Below are positions 42,801-54,800 of a stretch of DNA of 64,000 nt, piece by piece. The position numbers and the translations under genes were made by a program. The stretch is from Larus michahellis (lineage: Eukaryota; Chordata; Aves; Charadriiformes; Laridae). The stretch's first letter is position 1. Every line of letters begins with the position of its first letter. The stretch is from contig NC_133901.1 of NCBI RefSeq assembly GCF_964199755.1, positions 7,975,016 through 8,039,015 on the forward strand, in the 5' to 3' direction. A model generated the notes under the pieces. That model saw nothing but the letters and a program-made list of their open reading frames with translations. It had not been told where the DNA came from and ran no database searches.

Positions 42801-45800
42801 TTAATACTGTGAAATCCAGTCAGCCCGAAACTACCCAAGTTAATAAGCATCTTATGAGACAAAGGGCTTATAGACCTCCACAATGGCAAATTTTATTCAG
42901 CAGAGAATCTTGTCCTGCTCCTCTGTGGCACTGTGTCGACACACAGTGACGCAGACTCCTTTGCAGGTAATTTTACATCGGGAGGTATTGCAACACCCGT
43001 TGGTAATAAGGAAATGGAAATGACTATTTTCCTTTAACCCAAATTCTTCTTTGCTTTGGCAAATACATGACTTGTAATTAAGCAGTGCTACAGAACAAAG
43101 TTGCAGTGTTTTAAAGAGTCACATGCTGCAACCTTAAAATCCCGATAGGAAGCAAAAAATCTGGGAACAAAACTGCCTGTGTGTTTGCTAGACTCAAAAC
43201 TTGTTGGGAGTGTATAGTATTTACAAAATTAAACAGCACAGAGAGAGAGAGAATTATTTTTTCTGACACACAAACTAGATGCAAGGGACTTTGGATCAAC
43301 ACTAAAGTCAGAGGAAAGATTCCCACTGATTTCTTTGGAACAGACACCTAATACTCACACAAGGTGCAAATTAACTCTCCTAGAAACACAACTCCCCATT
43401 TAAGAAGAGGCGAGAGGCTGTGTGAGAAGAACATGGTGGTTTGGGGCTCATTTCACACCTCAGCATGCTCAGAGATGAGCTGCAGAGGCAGTGAGATGCA
43501 CATCAGGTTTGCATCTCCCAAAAAACGTAGCCATCCAGGGTCTCCTGTGGGGTGGCTGCAGTTGCCAACATTGGGCTGTAAAAGCATCTTCTGTCTCCGC
43601 CACAGGTGTGTTACGGGACTTTCATAAGTGAGAGTTTATCATGCTCTGCAGGGTTACTTTCCCACCCACCAAACCACCATCCGTCTTTCTCCCGCACTCA
43701 TTTATCCTGATTTCCTCTGAAGGTCCCCTGAGAGGAGCCACTGCACAAACCTCTCCACCTCCTCTGCACCTCATCCAGCAGCGGGAACGATACAAGGGAA
43801 TGTAGAATAACACTAAATTATAATTATAAATAAACACACGGTATTTTTTAGATCTTCTGATAGAGCAGGAGCAGAGCAACTTCCTTTCCATCTCTCATAG
43901 CAGGCCTTGAAAAGGAAGAAAGAACCAAACACGCCTCAGTGGGAAGAATTTCTACGGCAGTAGCTGCTGTTTGCAAGGAGGTGACAGAGTCTGGTTTGGA
44001 CTCCAAATGTAGTGACAAGCTTTGCCATATGCCAGACATCGTGGTGAAATGTAGCATATTTTTACAAGAACTGAGAGACAAAGAAGAGGGTTTCCACGTT
44101 GGCAGGTGCAGCTGTGAAGAAACAGGGATGATGGGGCAGAAGGTGGGATGGAGAAGGATAAAGAGGTTTCAGAAAATGTGGAGAACTGCTGCTTCAGCCA
44201 GAGGCTCATCACAAGAGGGCACTCCAAGTGCTCCCAACAGCCCTGCCAAGGATGCTCTCACAGCCCGCACCATTCAAAGAAGTACAAACATCCCGGCCCT
44301 AAGCCTTAATCACCCCCACAGACCCCTGTGCATCCTGAGCATCCTGCTCCAGCCAGGACAAGCACAACAGGAAACAACAAACGTCTTCCTGGAATAATTT
44401 ACCAACAGCCTCCACATAAAAAGGGAATTACTGAACACTGAGTACATGTGATTAATAGATAAAACATGAAAAATCAGGTATCTGAGAGACCTACACTTTT
44501 CAAACTTGTTTCCATTGGGAGCAATAATAAAGGCTGAATCTGTACGGTCAATGTATATAGGGGAAAACAAACAAATAAAAAAGAAAGGAACAAAAAAAAC
44601 CCACCTACTGGTAAAAATTGCTCATTTTAAGAAAATTTCCCATGGCAAACTGGTATCAGAATGAGTAAGATTAATCACAAGGCTGGGTATACTCATGCAG
44701 CATTGTGAAAGAGCATAAAGAGATGAAACAGATAGTGGATGAAATTGCATGTTTTTAAAATGAAGGTTAAAGCCTTCTCCAACAACTGGGTGCAACCCAG
44801 AGCTGCCGCAAAACTGGCTGGCAGTGCCGTTCAGTGGGCGATTCCTTCCAGACCACCACAGCCGCCTTCTCTAGAGGGAAACTTTAAACTCCCAGAGCAA
44901 CTTCATTGTTCTCTAAAACACCCAGGAAGCGGTTATAGGAGCAAACCACGCATCCACTACCACAGCCGTAGGTCACTGTCTACCCACTGGATGAAGTTAG
45001 GTAATAGTACAATCATCCAGCAGATGTGGGAAGAGAAATGGATTGTGTCTTGGACGTATGAACATCCCTGGCTGAAGCTTACAGCAGCTTTGCCTATCAG
45101 AAATCAAGATCTCATAGATGAGCCACTCTGCTAAGAAGAAATAAATAATTTTGCAATAACTAGACCTACTTGGGAATATTCATCCAAAAATGATACTGAT
45201 TTGATTCACATTCACTCCTCCTTCTGTTTTGTCCTTATCATTATTCAAATGAATAAGCTCTGTAGCAAGTAGGTATGTCAATGAAACAAATTTTCCAGTA
45301 ACACCGAAAAAGGCATTTTTAATCCATAAGCACAAATATTCACACCTGATATCTGAATGAGGATGTGAGTATGTTCAGGTCTTCCACAGGCCAAAAACAA
45401 TATTACAATTATAACAAGAAATCACACACTTGCTTATACAGACCATTAAACTGGCTGTAGCAATTTAATATCGTCAAAGGGACACATCAGGAGCAGAGAG
45501 CAACGTGAAGATCTGACTCACGCAGGATAATAGATCCCGCCCAGCCCTTGTACTCAAAGTTGATTAATCCTTCACCTTCTAATTACTTGTTGTACCTGAT
45601 CTCAGAATGCCACCCACCTCCTGCTCTAGCTGGGGTACAGGCAGATTTACCCCAACTGGAATTTACCCAGAACACCAGTTGATAGGCTGCATATAAATAA
45701 TCACGAATTTGCTTTACGCAATGTATAAGCAGTTTCTCACTGAATACCATTTCCGACATCAGATCACAGGTCCAACCTTGCACAAAATCGAAAAGGAACT

Positions 45801-48800
45801 GCACCATGAGGCAGGATCAGACCTGACCACTGCTGCCACCACTGCCCCACCAGCCAGCGTCTGCCCAGCCTTTCCTGCCTTACAGGCACCTTTGCGCTAA
45901 CACTAATTCCCAAAACAGAAGCTATAGACCCTACCTGCTGTTCAGCTAAGGCAAGTGGAGAGTTAATCACTGCCAAATAGTTGCCACACAACACCCCTGA
46001 AGAGGTGATTACTTTATCCAGTCTGCCCTATAATTAGATAAAACGTTGTTCTCTAATTTGACAGGTTGACTTTAAAGGCAGTTTTGTCAGGAGATCAGTC
46101 TGTGACTTCCAACAGGACCACAGAAGAGTTACACCAGATTAGGATAATAATCAAAGGTTTAGCCAGAGCGTCAGCCCAGCCCAGCATCCCAGCTTAAGGA
46201 TGTTTTACAGGAATATTCTGCAAACTCAGACAAACCAAGCCTTACGCTTACTCTGGAAGTTTTTCTTCCATCAGTCAAGACAGCCTGACTAGCTAGACAA
46301 GATCTGAAAAAAAATGTCCAGATATCTTACTATTGCAAAAAGAAAAGAGTTTGGGCCTGTTGTTTTTTTCGTTTTAGAAGAACATCCTTAGGTTTGCTCA
46401 GGTAACCAGGCCTTCAGAGGACCCCGCAGTTATTTTCCTCCTGCACTTAAAGTTAAAATATACTTATCCAAAGTAAGACTACCTGACAGAAAGTGAAATT
46501 TCAGACCTTGCTCGAGAGACGGAAGATCTACCATCTGCAGAAGACAGGTGCAGACTACGTAGTGGAGTTAATAAAAGCAGCACAGTGGGACTTTGACATG
46601 ACTTAGTAAATATTTGACATTCAAAGCTTGCAAATACCCAACGCACACACTGACTATGACACAAACACAGACAGCTAACAAATTAAGGTCTTTATTTTTA
46701 GAACATTCATCCTTTTCTGCCCTCAAAGAGTCGCCTTAATCTCTAATGAGCAGCCTCACAGCCCGCTGGTTTACCTTCCAGGATGGATGAAGCCTTCACA
46801 TGTGAGTGAAATAATCAGCAGAAGACAAGGGGCACGGGCACTGCAGAAAGCTCTGTGCCCGCAGGCAGCAGCAATGCAGCAGGAATGCAGCGGGAATGCG
46901 CAGCCATGGGGTCAGGTCACAGAACGGTGCTCCCTGGGGAGAACGCAACTGCTACGGAAGACACCAAAGCACCTGCACAAATTCAACATCCACGTGTTGA
47001 ATCCAAGTCACGTGGGCAAAGGCAAGCTGCAGGAGCTAGCAGAAGGACACGGGATGGAAACGCACCTGGACAGCAAAGCCTGCTCTGGTGTGCAATCTAG
47101 CCACCCGCTGACCCCAGCTGGAAAGAAAACTTGCCTGTTGGCAAGTGTTTCCGCAGCAGGGTGTGACAGAGCCTAAAGACTCATGAAATATTCAAAGACT
47201 ATAGTTTTGACTTTACAAATGTTATGTTAGCCTTTATGGCAGGTAAGTGATTTTATTCCTGTCTCAAGGGGGTAATCTGGATGTTTCCTGCAGGAGTGAA
47301 AGCCAGCACTGAAATCCTCAGTAATAATTAACACAAATCCCCAGCGGTGAAAGAAGGAAGGGAACAGATCTTCCAGAGCACCAACCCCTGGGGAGACAAG
47401 GAAACAAACTGCCATATTTTTAAACACTTTATAGAAGTAACAACTTTGGTATGACTTTTACCATGACAAGCACAAGACTCTTGGAGAAGCCTGAGGTTCG
47501 AGCAGGTCTGGAGCAAGGGGATGGCAACCCCAAGGAACGTGATGGCTGAGCCTCGCTTATCACTGTTACACATCTATTCTATAGGCCTGTTTTTAAGGCA
47601 TTGGGAGAGTTTTCGGCTCCTTGGCTCAGGAACAGAAGGGCCTCCATGGCCCTAATGCCATCCTGCAGCAGCGGCTGTGCTGGTAACTGCGAGGGATGAG
47701 GGCGGGGGGACGCACATCGCAGCCAGGCCAAGCAAACCCACCCACGTCCCAACACGGCTCTGCAGCCATTGCACTGACACCGGCATCTCCTGCAGAGAGG
47801 GGCAAACACGGAAGAGGGAGCACCCGAACCTGGTGCATCAGCACCTCACACTGCTGGCAAGGGGTTTAGCTTCTTTTTAAAATGTATTTATTTGACCACA
47901 TGAGCTCTCTCCCTTTCAAACCCTGGCTGTTCCAGCTAGTCTAGTAGAAAAGTTAACTTTTCGTTTCCTTTTTTTTCCCCTCACTTTCTTTTTGTTCCTG
48001 TTTCATTGCTTTGCTTTTCATTTCTTCCAAGGTGCAAGCCAGCAGGCTTCTCCTGGGTCAGTGAGGGGAGGAGACGGACAGGAGCGGGCAGCTCAGGGAG
48101 AAACAGCGGGTGAAGGGAAAAAGCCTTTCCTCTTTCAGCAGCAACGCTTGATAAATCAAACCACTGCCTCCTTTAGATTAAATCCTGTCCTACTTCTCAC
48201 GCAAGAGTTATTAATCCTGAATTCAATCAGGAGGCAGTTCTAACCATCCTCCTTGGTGAGGTTTCTCCCTCTGGAAACACCAGCCCTTGAAACACCCTGC
48301 AGCCCTGTCTTGTCTTAAGGAAAACAACACTTGATTATCAGCAAATCTGTAATCCATTGTAAGGCAAATCCTTCTCCATCCGATTAGATAGTGTGTTCAA
48401 AAGACAAGTGTGAACCATTCATATACGCCTTCATCTTCTATAAATTGGCAAGTCCACCTAATTCCAACCGGAGTGAAGCAAGAGAGTAACAGATCATCGG
48501 GGTGATAATGAGGCTGTGGGAAAGTTATTTGTAAACTCCTTTTGGAGAAATACTCTATCAATAGCTAAAGCTAAAGCTGTTGTGTGGAGCAAGCGCTCTG
48601 ATAACCAGAATGCTTTTGCAAGTGTTTTTACAGGATTGGTGTGATACCCACCCACTGCCAGATCACTGGCAAAAGCACTCTTACCATTTCACGCACCTGA
48701 CGCTCGGGCACCAAGTATTTTACCAAGCTAAGCTGCACACACAGACCCAATGCAGGCTCATGCAGTACTCCAGGACCGATGAGAGATCTGCTTCAAGCTA

Positions 48801-51539
48801 GAAAGGGGTGCAACTACTTGTAAATTTAAAACAAAGCCTCTGCATAAGTATATTTTAACATCAAAGACCAAGCAAGCATCAGTTCTGCAGTCAACATCTA
48901 TAAAAACAGCAGCAGAAGAAAGAGGCACTGTTCTCGCTGTGTGAGCTGGGGACGAAAGTGTCACATCCTGATTGCCTCTGTGCCGCCGGTGTAGCTTTGC
49001 TTGTGTAACTGCCTTTTAAAGACATTAATTGAGGAAAGAGCATTTTTAAAGCAGCATTAAAATGTGTTCAAATATTAAAAGAACAACCTTAATTCCAGCA
49101 GTTACATCTGGCCCTTGAAACACTTCGCATTCCTTTATGGCCTTCTGTGGTTCCGAAGACACCAGCCGGTGCCAGAACAGTGACACAGTGGCCCCAGGTC
49201 CCGCTGCTGCGTGCTGAGGACGAGCCACCCCTCTGTGCAGGGAGGTCCCCATTGACCCAGCAGCTTCAGGCAGACACAGCCATGACCAGCTTTGCAGGCA
49301 GAGCTGTGGTGACAGTCACCTCTGGCAGAGTGAAGCAATGAGCTGAAAAAACCACTGCACAGCTGCAGAGAATGTGCAAACTTCAGTTCCCCCACAAAGG
49401 CACATCTTTAAGAGGCAGCTTGTTGTACAGAAAAGTCGGCAATTTACCAACACAAGCTCTTTGTCTCACAGCTCACACCTACTTCTAAAAATCAGCTCTA
49501 CTCATAAATGTGAGAACACCACCACGTGGCTGGCTCCAGCCTCCAGGTTCGCTGTGGTACCCACTGCCTTTGGGGTGTGTGTGCTTCTGGCTTCTTCTGC
49601 CATGTGAGCACAGCCACGAGCCAAACAGACCTCGGTGCCTACAGCCAAACAGGCTGTGGTCAAACCCTCATAGCGCTGCTTCATCAGCCACATTCCCGTA
49701 CCACCCCTTGTCATTTGCTCTCGCCTCTGTGGTACGGAGAGTCACTGGCAAAATAAACTTATTTTTTATCTGATGACTCCCTCAGCCCAGCTTATCCCTC
49801 TGCCACGAAAGGGGACGTGGACCCAAGAGGGGCAGGCAGGGAGAGGGACAGGTCCCCAGGTGGCTCAGTGCCATGGCTGAGGACAGGCACACCATGCTAC
49901 ACCCATGGGCTCCCAAGCTCTTTGGGGATGGTCCCTCCTAATGGTACTTGGGCAACTTCAGCCAACCTTCGGCTGTGGGAGGTGCCCGTTGCCACACAGG
50001 GCAAGGACGTGGCACCAGCGACAGCCCTGCTCCCACCTGCACCTGGACAACATTTGCAACACCCTAATTTTCAAACCCAGGAGGCTGAAGTTAAGGATTT
50101 TTGCCCCCAAAGGCAATGGGAGTTTCTCTGTATCTCCTGCTGCACATAAAAGTTGCAGCATGTCCCAATGGCCTGGTGGGCCTGACTTAGGCCGTTCTTA
50201 CAGCAGGGTTTTGTGCAACAGCTGCTTCCATGCTCCTTCAACAGCTCAGGGCAGAGCACAACAACCAGCCATGCCCAGCTCTGCAGAAATTCGGATCTAG
50301 GCTGGCAGCACATCCAAACGATACGCAGGAGGCCCACATGGCAGTGCCTGGAGCCACCCAGCTCCACTGAAAAGCACAGATGTTTCACGGAGTCTGTCAC
50401 ACTGCGCTCAGAGCCAGCACACCCTATAAGCTTCATTTGATGTGTCCATGCAAACGGGATGCTGGCTCATGCCGAGGTACCCGGCAAGGAACTTGCTCAT
50501 TCTTCACGAGCTGTTCATTTTGCTGCTGTCCCAGTGCGAGGTTTTGGGTCCAGACGCTACACTGACACAACTCATTTTGGAGAGGTCACCAGGAGGGATC
50601 CAGGGATGCCTCATCTCAAGAAGTGCTACCCTGCTGGCCCCAAAGCAAAAGCCGCCACCTTTTGGCCATGTCCCAGAGCAAAACCCATAACCTTTAATGA
50701 AAGAACACAAGACAAAACCCACCCTTTCTTAATGCCACTTGTTTACCACTTAATTAGTGGCGCATAGTAACTGTTTTGAATGCTGAGAAATAGGATCAGC
50801 CTGTCAAGACCAGGTCTCTGCGATTGCTTTGCTTAGTGAATGAGATTGCACCTGGCATCGTGTGGCCTGAGGGTAAAACAGTGAACAAGGCATTTCTGTT
50901 ACTTTTAGTTCTCACACTGCAAAGTTAACTTCTTAAGTAGCTCTTTAGTTGCGAGCAGGACACTAAATCATGTTTTTTTTATATCGGGGCAGAATAAACT
51001 AAGGAAACCTAAGCCTCGTGGTTAGCAGTGTGACGTAGTATTTCATGGGATTTCAGATAAAGTCTTGTAAGTACTTGTCCATCCATATCTTTCTTTTCTG
51101 GAAACACCTCATCTGATACGTTATCACCATTTCCCTCTCTACACACCCATAACACTGGTTTCTCACCGCCGTGCTGCAGCACATCGCAGTGTGTAGGTCT
51201 TTCCCACTCAGCCCCTTCGACCTGGGGAGCTCCCAGGCACCTGCCAGCGCCCCCGGGCACCCCTTCGTGCACCCAGCCTCCCCCAGCTACGTTATAAACT
51301 CTATTACAAGCTTATATATTACAAAGTATGGGTAGAACATAAAGCATTAACTAAGTAAAAGCCGGTTCAGTGCCAGATGTCCAGGGGAGGGTTGGCAGAG
51401 GTTCACCGGAGCGCCGCTGCTCCCTGCAGAGAGGAGACGAAGTGCATTACGCAAGTGCGTTAAACCGATGCCGCCTATAGACGCAGGATCGCAGGGAAAC
51501 CTTAAACGTCGCGGTGATGTTTAGCGGGATGTCACCGTC
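39866..51539. other. intergenic, between collagen pseudogene and SPTSSB promoter
   Basis: GC pockets occur at 40.08-40.28, 47.65-47.85 and 49.8-50.7 kb, with ORFs up to 152 codons. None has a recognisable domain. The pocket at 40.1 kb lies where an N-terminal exon of the dead collagen gene might be sought, but I see no convincing match to the OTOL1 first coding exon. No CR1 was recognised here. Confidence 0.5.
43241..43252. repeat. (GA)6 microsatellite
   Basis: A run of six GA units lies in an otherwise unremarkable intergenic region. Confidence 0.85.
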
Positions 51540-51682
51540 CCGGCGGTGACACCCCGCTAAATCCCACGGGTTTCCCCGAGCCTGGCGCCGCTCTCCCCTT
51601 CCTCCCCCCGCCAGCTCCCCGCCGCGGGACCGCGCTGCAAACCCGAGCAGAGCAGCCGGAGGCGCGCAGCGGCTGCGGCAAC

Positions 51683-51700
51683 GGGGCGGGGCGGGGCGGG
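51683..51700 (+). promoter_or_regulatory. three tandem GC boxes (SP/KLF-type), G-quadruplex potential
   Basis: GGGGCGGGGCGGGGCGGG is an 18-base run giving overlapping GGGGCGGGG sites about 80-100 bp upstream of the TATA-like box. Its four G-runs with single-C spacers also fit a G-quadruplex pattern. Confidence 0.75.
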
Positions 51701-51781
51701 ACGGCGCGGAGGGGCGCGGAGCGGCGCGGACCGGCCCCCGGCGCGGCCGCGGCCGGTGGGGCGCGGAGCAGGGCGGGTAGG

Positions 51782-51789
51782 TATTTAAG
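51782..51789 (+). promoter_or_regulatory. SPTSSB: TATA-like box of SPTSSB
   Basis: TATTTAAG sits inside the CpG island, which suggests a start site near 51,810-51,815 and a first exon of about 50 nt. A TATA-like element within a CpG island is a less common arrangement. Confidence 0.6.
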
Positions 51790-51811
51790 CTCGGCGGCGG
51801 CGGGCTGGGAG

Positions 51812-51860
51812 AACGGCGGTGCGCGGCGCGGTGCGGTGCGCGGCATCCCGCGGAGCGGAG
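51812..51860 (+). other. SPTSSB: SPTSSB non-coding first exon (5' end inferred)
   Basis: A strong donor, CGGAG followed by GTGAGG, begins at 51861 about 70 nt after the TATA-like box. The exon contains no ATG. The 3' end is well supported by the donor; the 5' end is placed only by distance from the TATA-like box. Confidence 0.6.
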
Positions 51861-54800
51861 GTGAGGGAGGCGCCGTGCCGGGGAGCGCGGGGTCCGGTTT
51901 TGCTGTGGCGGCGGGGCCACCCCCCCACCCCCTGCACGGCCCGGTACCGGGGGTCAGCCCCTGCTCCGCTCGGCCAAGGGCATCGCGGCGGAAGCGCCGT
52001 CCCGCGGCTCCCCCGAACCAACGGACCGGTGACCTTGGCCGAGCGGAGCCGCGTACTCTGCGCTGCCATCGGCGGGTCGGGAAGGAGCCGCGGAGCGAAG
52101 GCCTTGGAGCAGGGACGGCAGCGGTAAAGCCTCCAGGATTTGCTCTGCGTGTCTTCCTCAGGGTGGCTGGTGGTGTTGCAGAAGGACCTACAGCCTTCAG
52201 CAAGGTCTCTCTGGACTTGTTGCTGCTGTAGACCCGCAGTCAGGGATTTCCAGGTGGTGTTGCTGGTGCAGCTGTTGGGAAGATAGCCTGCCTAAGGGCT
52301 TCAGACTGGAAGAGGGGAGACCTAGATTAGATATCATGAAGAAATTCTTGACTGTGAGGGTGGTGAGCCCCTGGTCCATGTTGCCCAGAGAAGCTGTGGC
52401 TGCCCCATCCCTGGAGGGGTTCAAGGCCAGGCTGGATGGGGCTTGGAGCAACCTGGTCTGGTGGGAGGTGGCCCTGCCCAGGGCAGGGGCTTGGAACTAG
52501 ATGGTCTTTAAGGCCTCTTCCAACCCAGACCATTCTATGATTCCATAAGTAAAAAAGTTGAAGTAGATGGGTAGGGGTGGAGGAGAGAAGGTGAAGGTGC
52601 TACTCATACCATTGTGGTGGCAATGTTCATTGTTTGCAGGTTTTGGCTCTTTGGCTTTCTTAGAGTTGCTGGTTGCTTCCAGTAGTCCTTCAGCATGGAG
52701 TACCTCCCTGCTGTATAAGTGGAGATGGGATAGTGTACAGGAGAATCCCTGTAACAAATGCTACTACCCCACTTAATCAGCACACGTGGTACTTCTTGGA
52801 CTGTGTATTTTAAAATGCTGTAGGATTTGGGGTCCTTGTTTATCTTTTGCTTATGAACATCGTGAGTATGGCAAAAATAACTATGTCTTGAGCGTGATTC
52901 TGCATGTCCTTGGAGTGACTTCTAGGTGGTATGGTTTTGACAGAGAAATGTCGGGAAGCTCTGCACAGAGTGTGTATGTTGTTCATCCAGGAGCAATGGG
53001 AGATATGGTGAAAGGATGCCTGGAGAGCAGCTCAGGGCTGTGGGAATACTTACTCCATCACCCCTGTGCCCAAAAAGTGTCCAGGACATGTGATGTAGTG
53101 AATGGCACCAAGACTCAGGTGTTCCACCTGGCTGATGGAGGGGGGAAGAAGCCAACACAACATAACCCAGCCCCTACCACTTTTCAGGGGAAACTGGCAC
53201 AGTGGCTTGTTGCAACTTTGAAGAGCCTTGTCTTGCCCAGCTGAACAGGAGTATTTCTTGTGTTCTCCCCACCAAAAATCGAGTGTGGCTTTGCTCTCCC
53301 CACATTTGAGGGATATCCTCCTATATCAATAGTTTTCTGTGTTCAAAACTGATCATAGGGATGAAGTGGTCTGCGAAGGAAGTTGTTCCTTACTGCATCT
53401 GTGGGGTTAAATCTGTTTCTGTGAAAAATGTGAATTTCCCTTTCTATTTCTTATCTGTTGCAAATGTCTCACTTAATTTTTCTTTTCCCCTTTTAGACCG
53501 ATAACCCGTCATGGTGCAACACTGCTTCCTTTCATTAGATCTCAAAGGAGATGCACTTGCACAAGAGTTTGGTACCTGTTTTCCACTAATACCTGTCATG
53601 ACTATGACAGTATTCACCTTCTCATATTACATATAATCCAAGACTAGCTATTATTTCCAGCTGCTTCAGAAATGACTCAGAGCAAAACAAAGAAGTCTGA
53701 ATAAAATAACAACTACATTTGAAAGTAAATCTTTTCATAGAGCCCAAACATCTTAGCTATTTTGTTTATAGCATGATGTGTTTACACAACCTTCTGAACT
53801 TTAAAGTCCCCTTGAAGGACCTAGCTGATGTCCCAAATCTGAAAAGTCTTAGAGAACTAAGGCTTGTAACCAAGAGCAAAGACAAAACCCCTCGAAGATA
53901 CCTCCTGGAACAGTTCAAGACCTCTCAATTTTTAAGTACTTGCAATATAAACCTGGTGCTGGTCTCTAGTGATGGGTTTGATGTCTTGCTTGGGAATCAG
54001 CTCTGTTCAAAACCACGTGCATAAACTATGCTTACACTGAAAATACAGGGAAAGCTTGCCCTGAGATTTCAACTTGCCAATTTACCAGTCTTCTCTGGCA
54101 GAGCTTATCACCAAAGGCCAGTTCTGCTCCAATGTGCAAGTCCCATCACAGGGGCAGGACTTAGAGCTCAGAACATGCTCAGCCCAGAGAAAGCTGGAAA
54201 GGAAGGGGTTTGTACATAAACTATAAGAAGAATCTAGTTATATAAGAACACGACTGAGGAAGCTTCAGAGGAGGGAAGAACAGAAAATTCTTTGAAAAAT
54301 TAATTTGGCCTTGGAAGAAAATGGGACAGAGCTGCTCTAAGAATGTTTTTGTTATAGGGAAGCTGCATCATCTTCTTCCTCTGTGCTTGAGTGCAGAGAA
54401 AGGAGAGTGTGCCAATAAATCAGCCAGGCTTCAAAGCCAGGAGGAGCTGATTTATTTTTAAGTGTGTTTTGCTAGGAGCAGCCTATAGTTTTCAGGGAGT
54501 AGTTAAGGCATGAAATCAGTCCAAACATTAACTGCTGCACTGTCACTTGAATGGTTGGGACCCTCTCTCCAAATGAGATCCCTATGGGATCTGCAGATCA
54601 TCCTCCCCTCTCTTGAGGGTCAGCAGCTTATATATCGCATTTAAAATTACTTCCCGCAGTGTTGCAGGCCATGATGCACTCCATCTGTGTACTGAACTTG
54701 ACTGAAGGAGCAAATAGTATTTCAGAAATCATCTGGGTATACTGCAGTCCAGGTGGAAAGATAGCCTGACAAGAATCCATTTGCTCCAGTTACAGATGTG

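Larger units (their letters stand above)
51540..52100. promoter_or_regulatory. SPTSSB: CpG island at the SPTSSB promoter
   Basis: This is a sharply bounded, very GC-rich, CpG-dense block in an otherwise AT-rich window. It covers the TATA-like box, GC boxes and first exon of SPTSSB and extends into intron 1. Long minus-strand ORFs here come from base composition. Confidence 0.9.

Noticed and set aside
49817-50690. Cluster of overlapping ORFs in a GC-richer pocket upstream of SPTSSB
   Set aside because: ORFs occur on both strands in several frames without a recognisable domain, consistent with base composition rather than a gene.
51447-52203. Long minus-strand Arg/Pro/Ala-rich ORFs (157 and 223 codons)
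   Set aside because: They lie in the SPTSSB CpG island, where high GC removes stop codons. No domain or splice context was seen.
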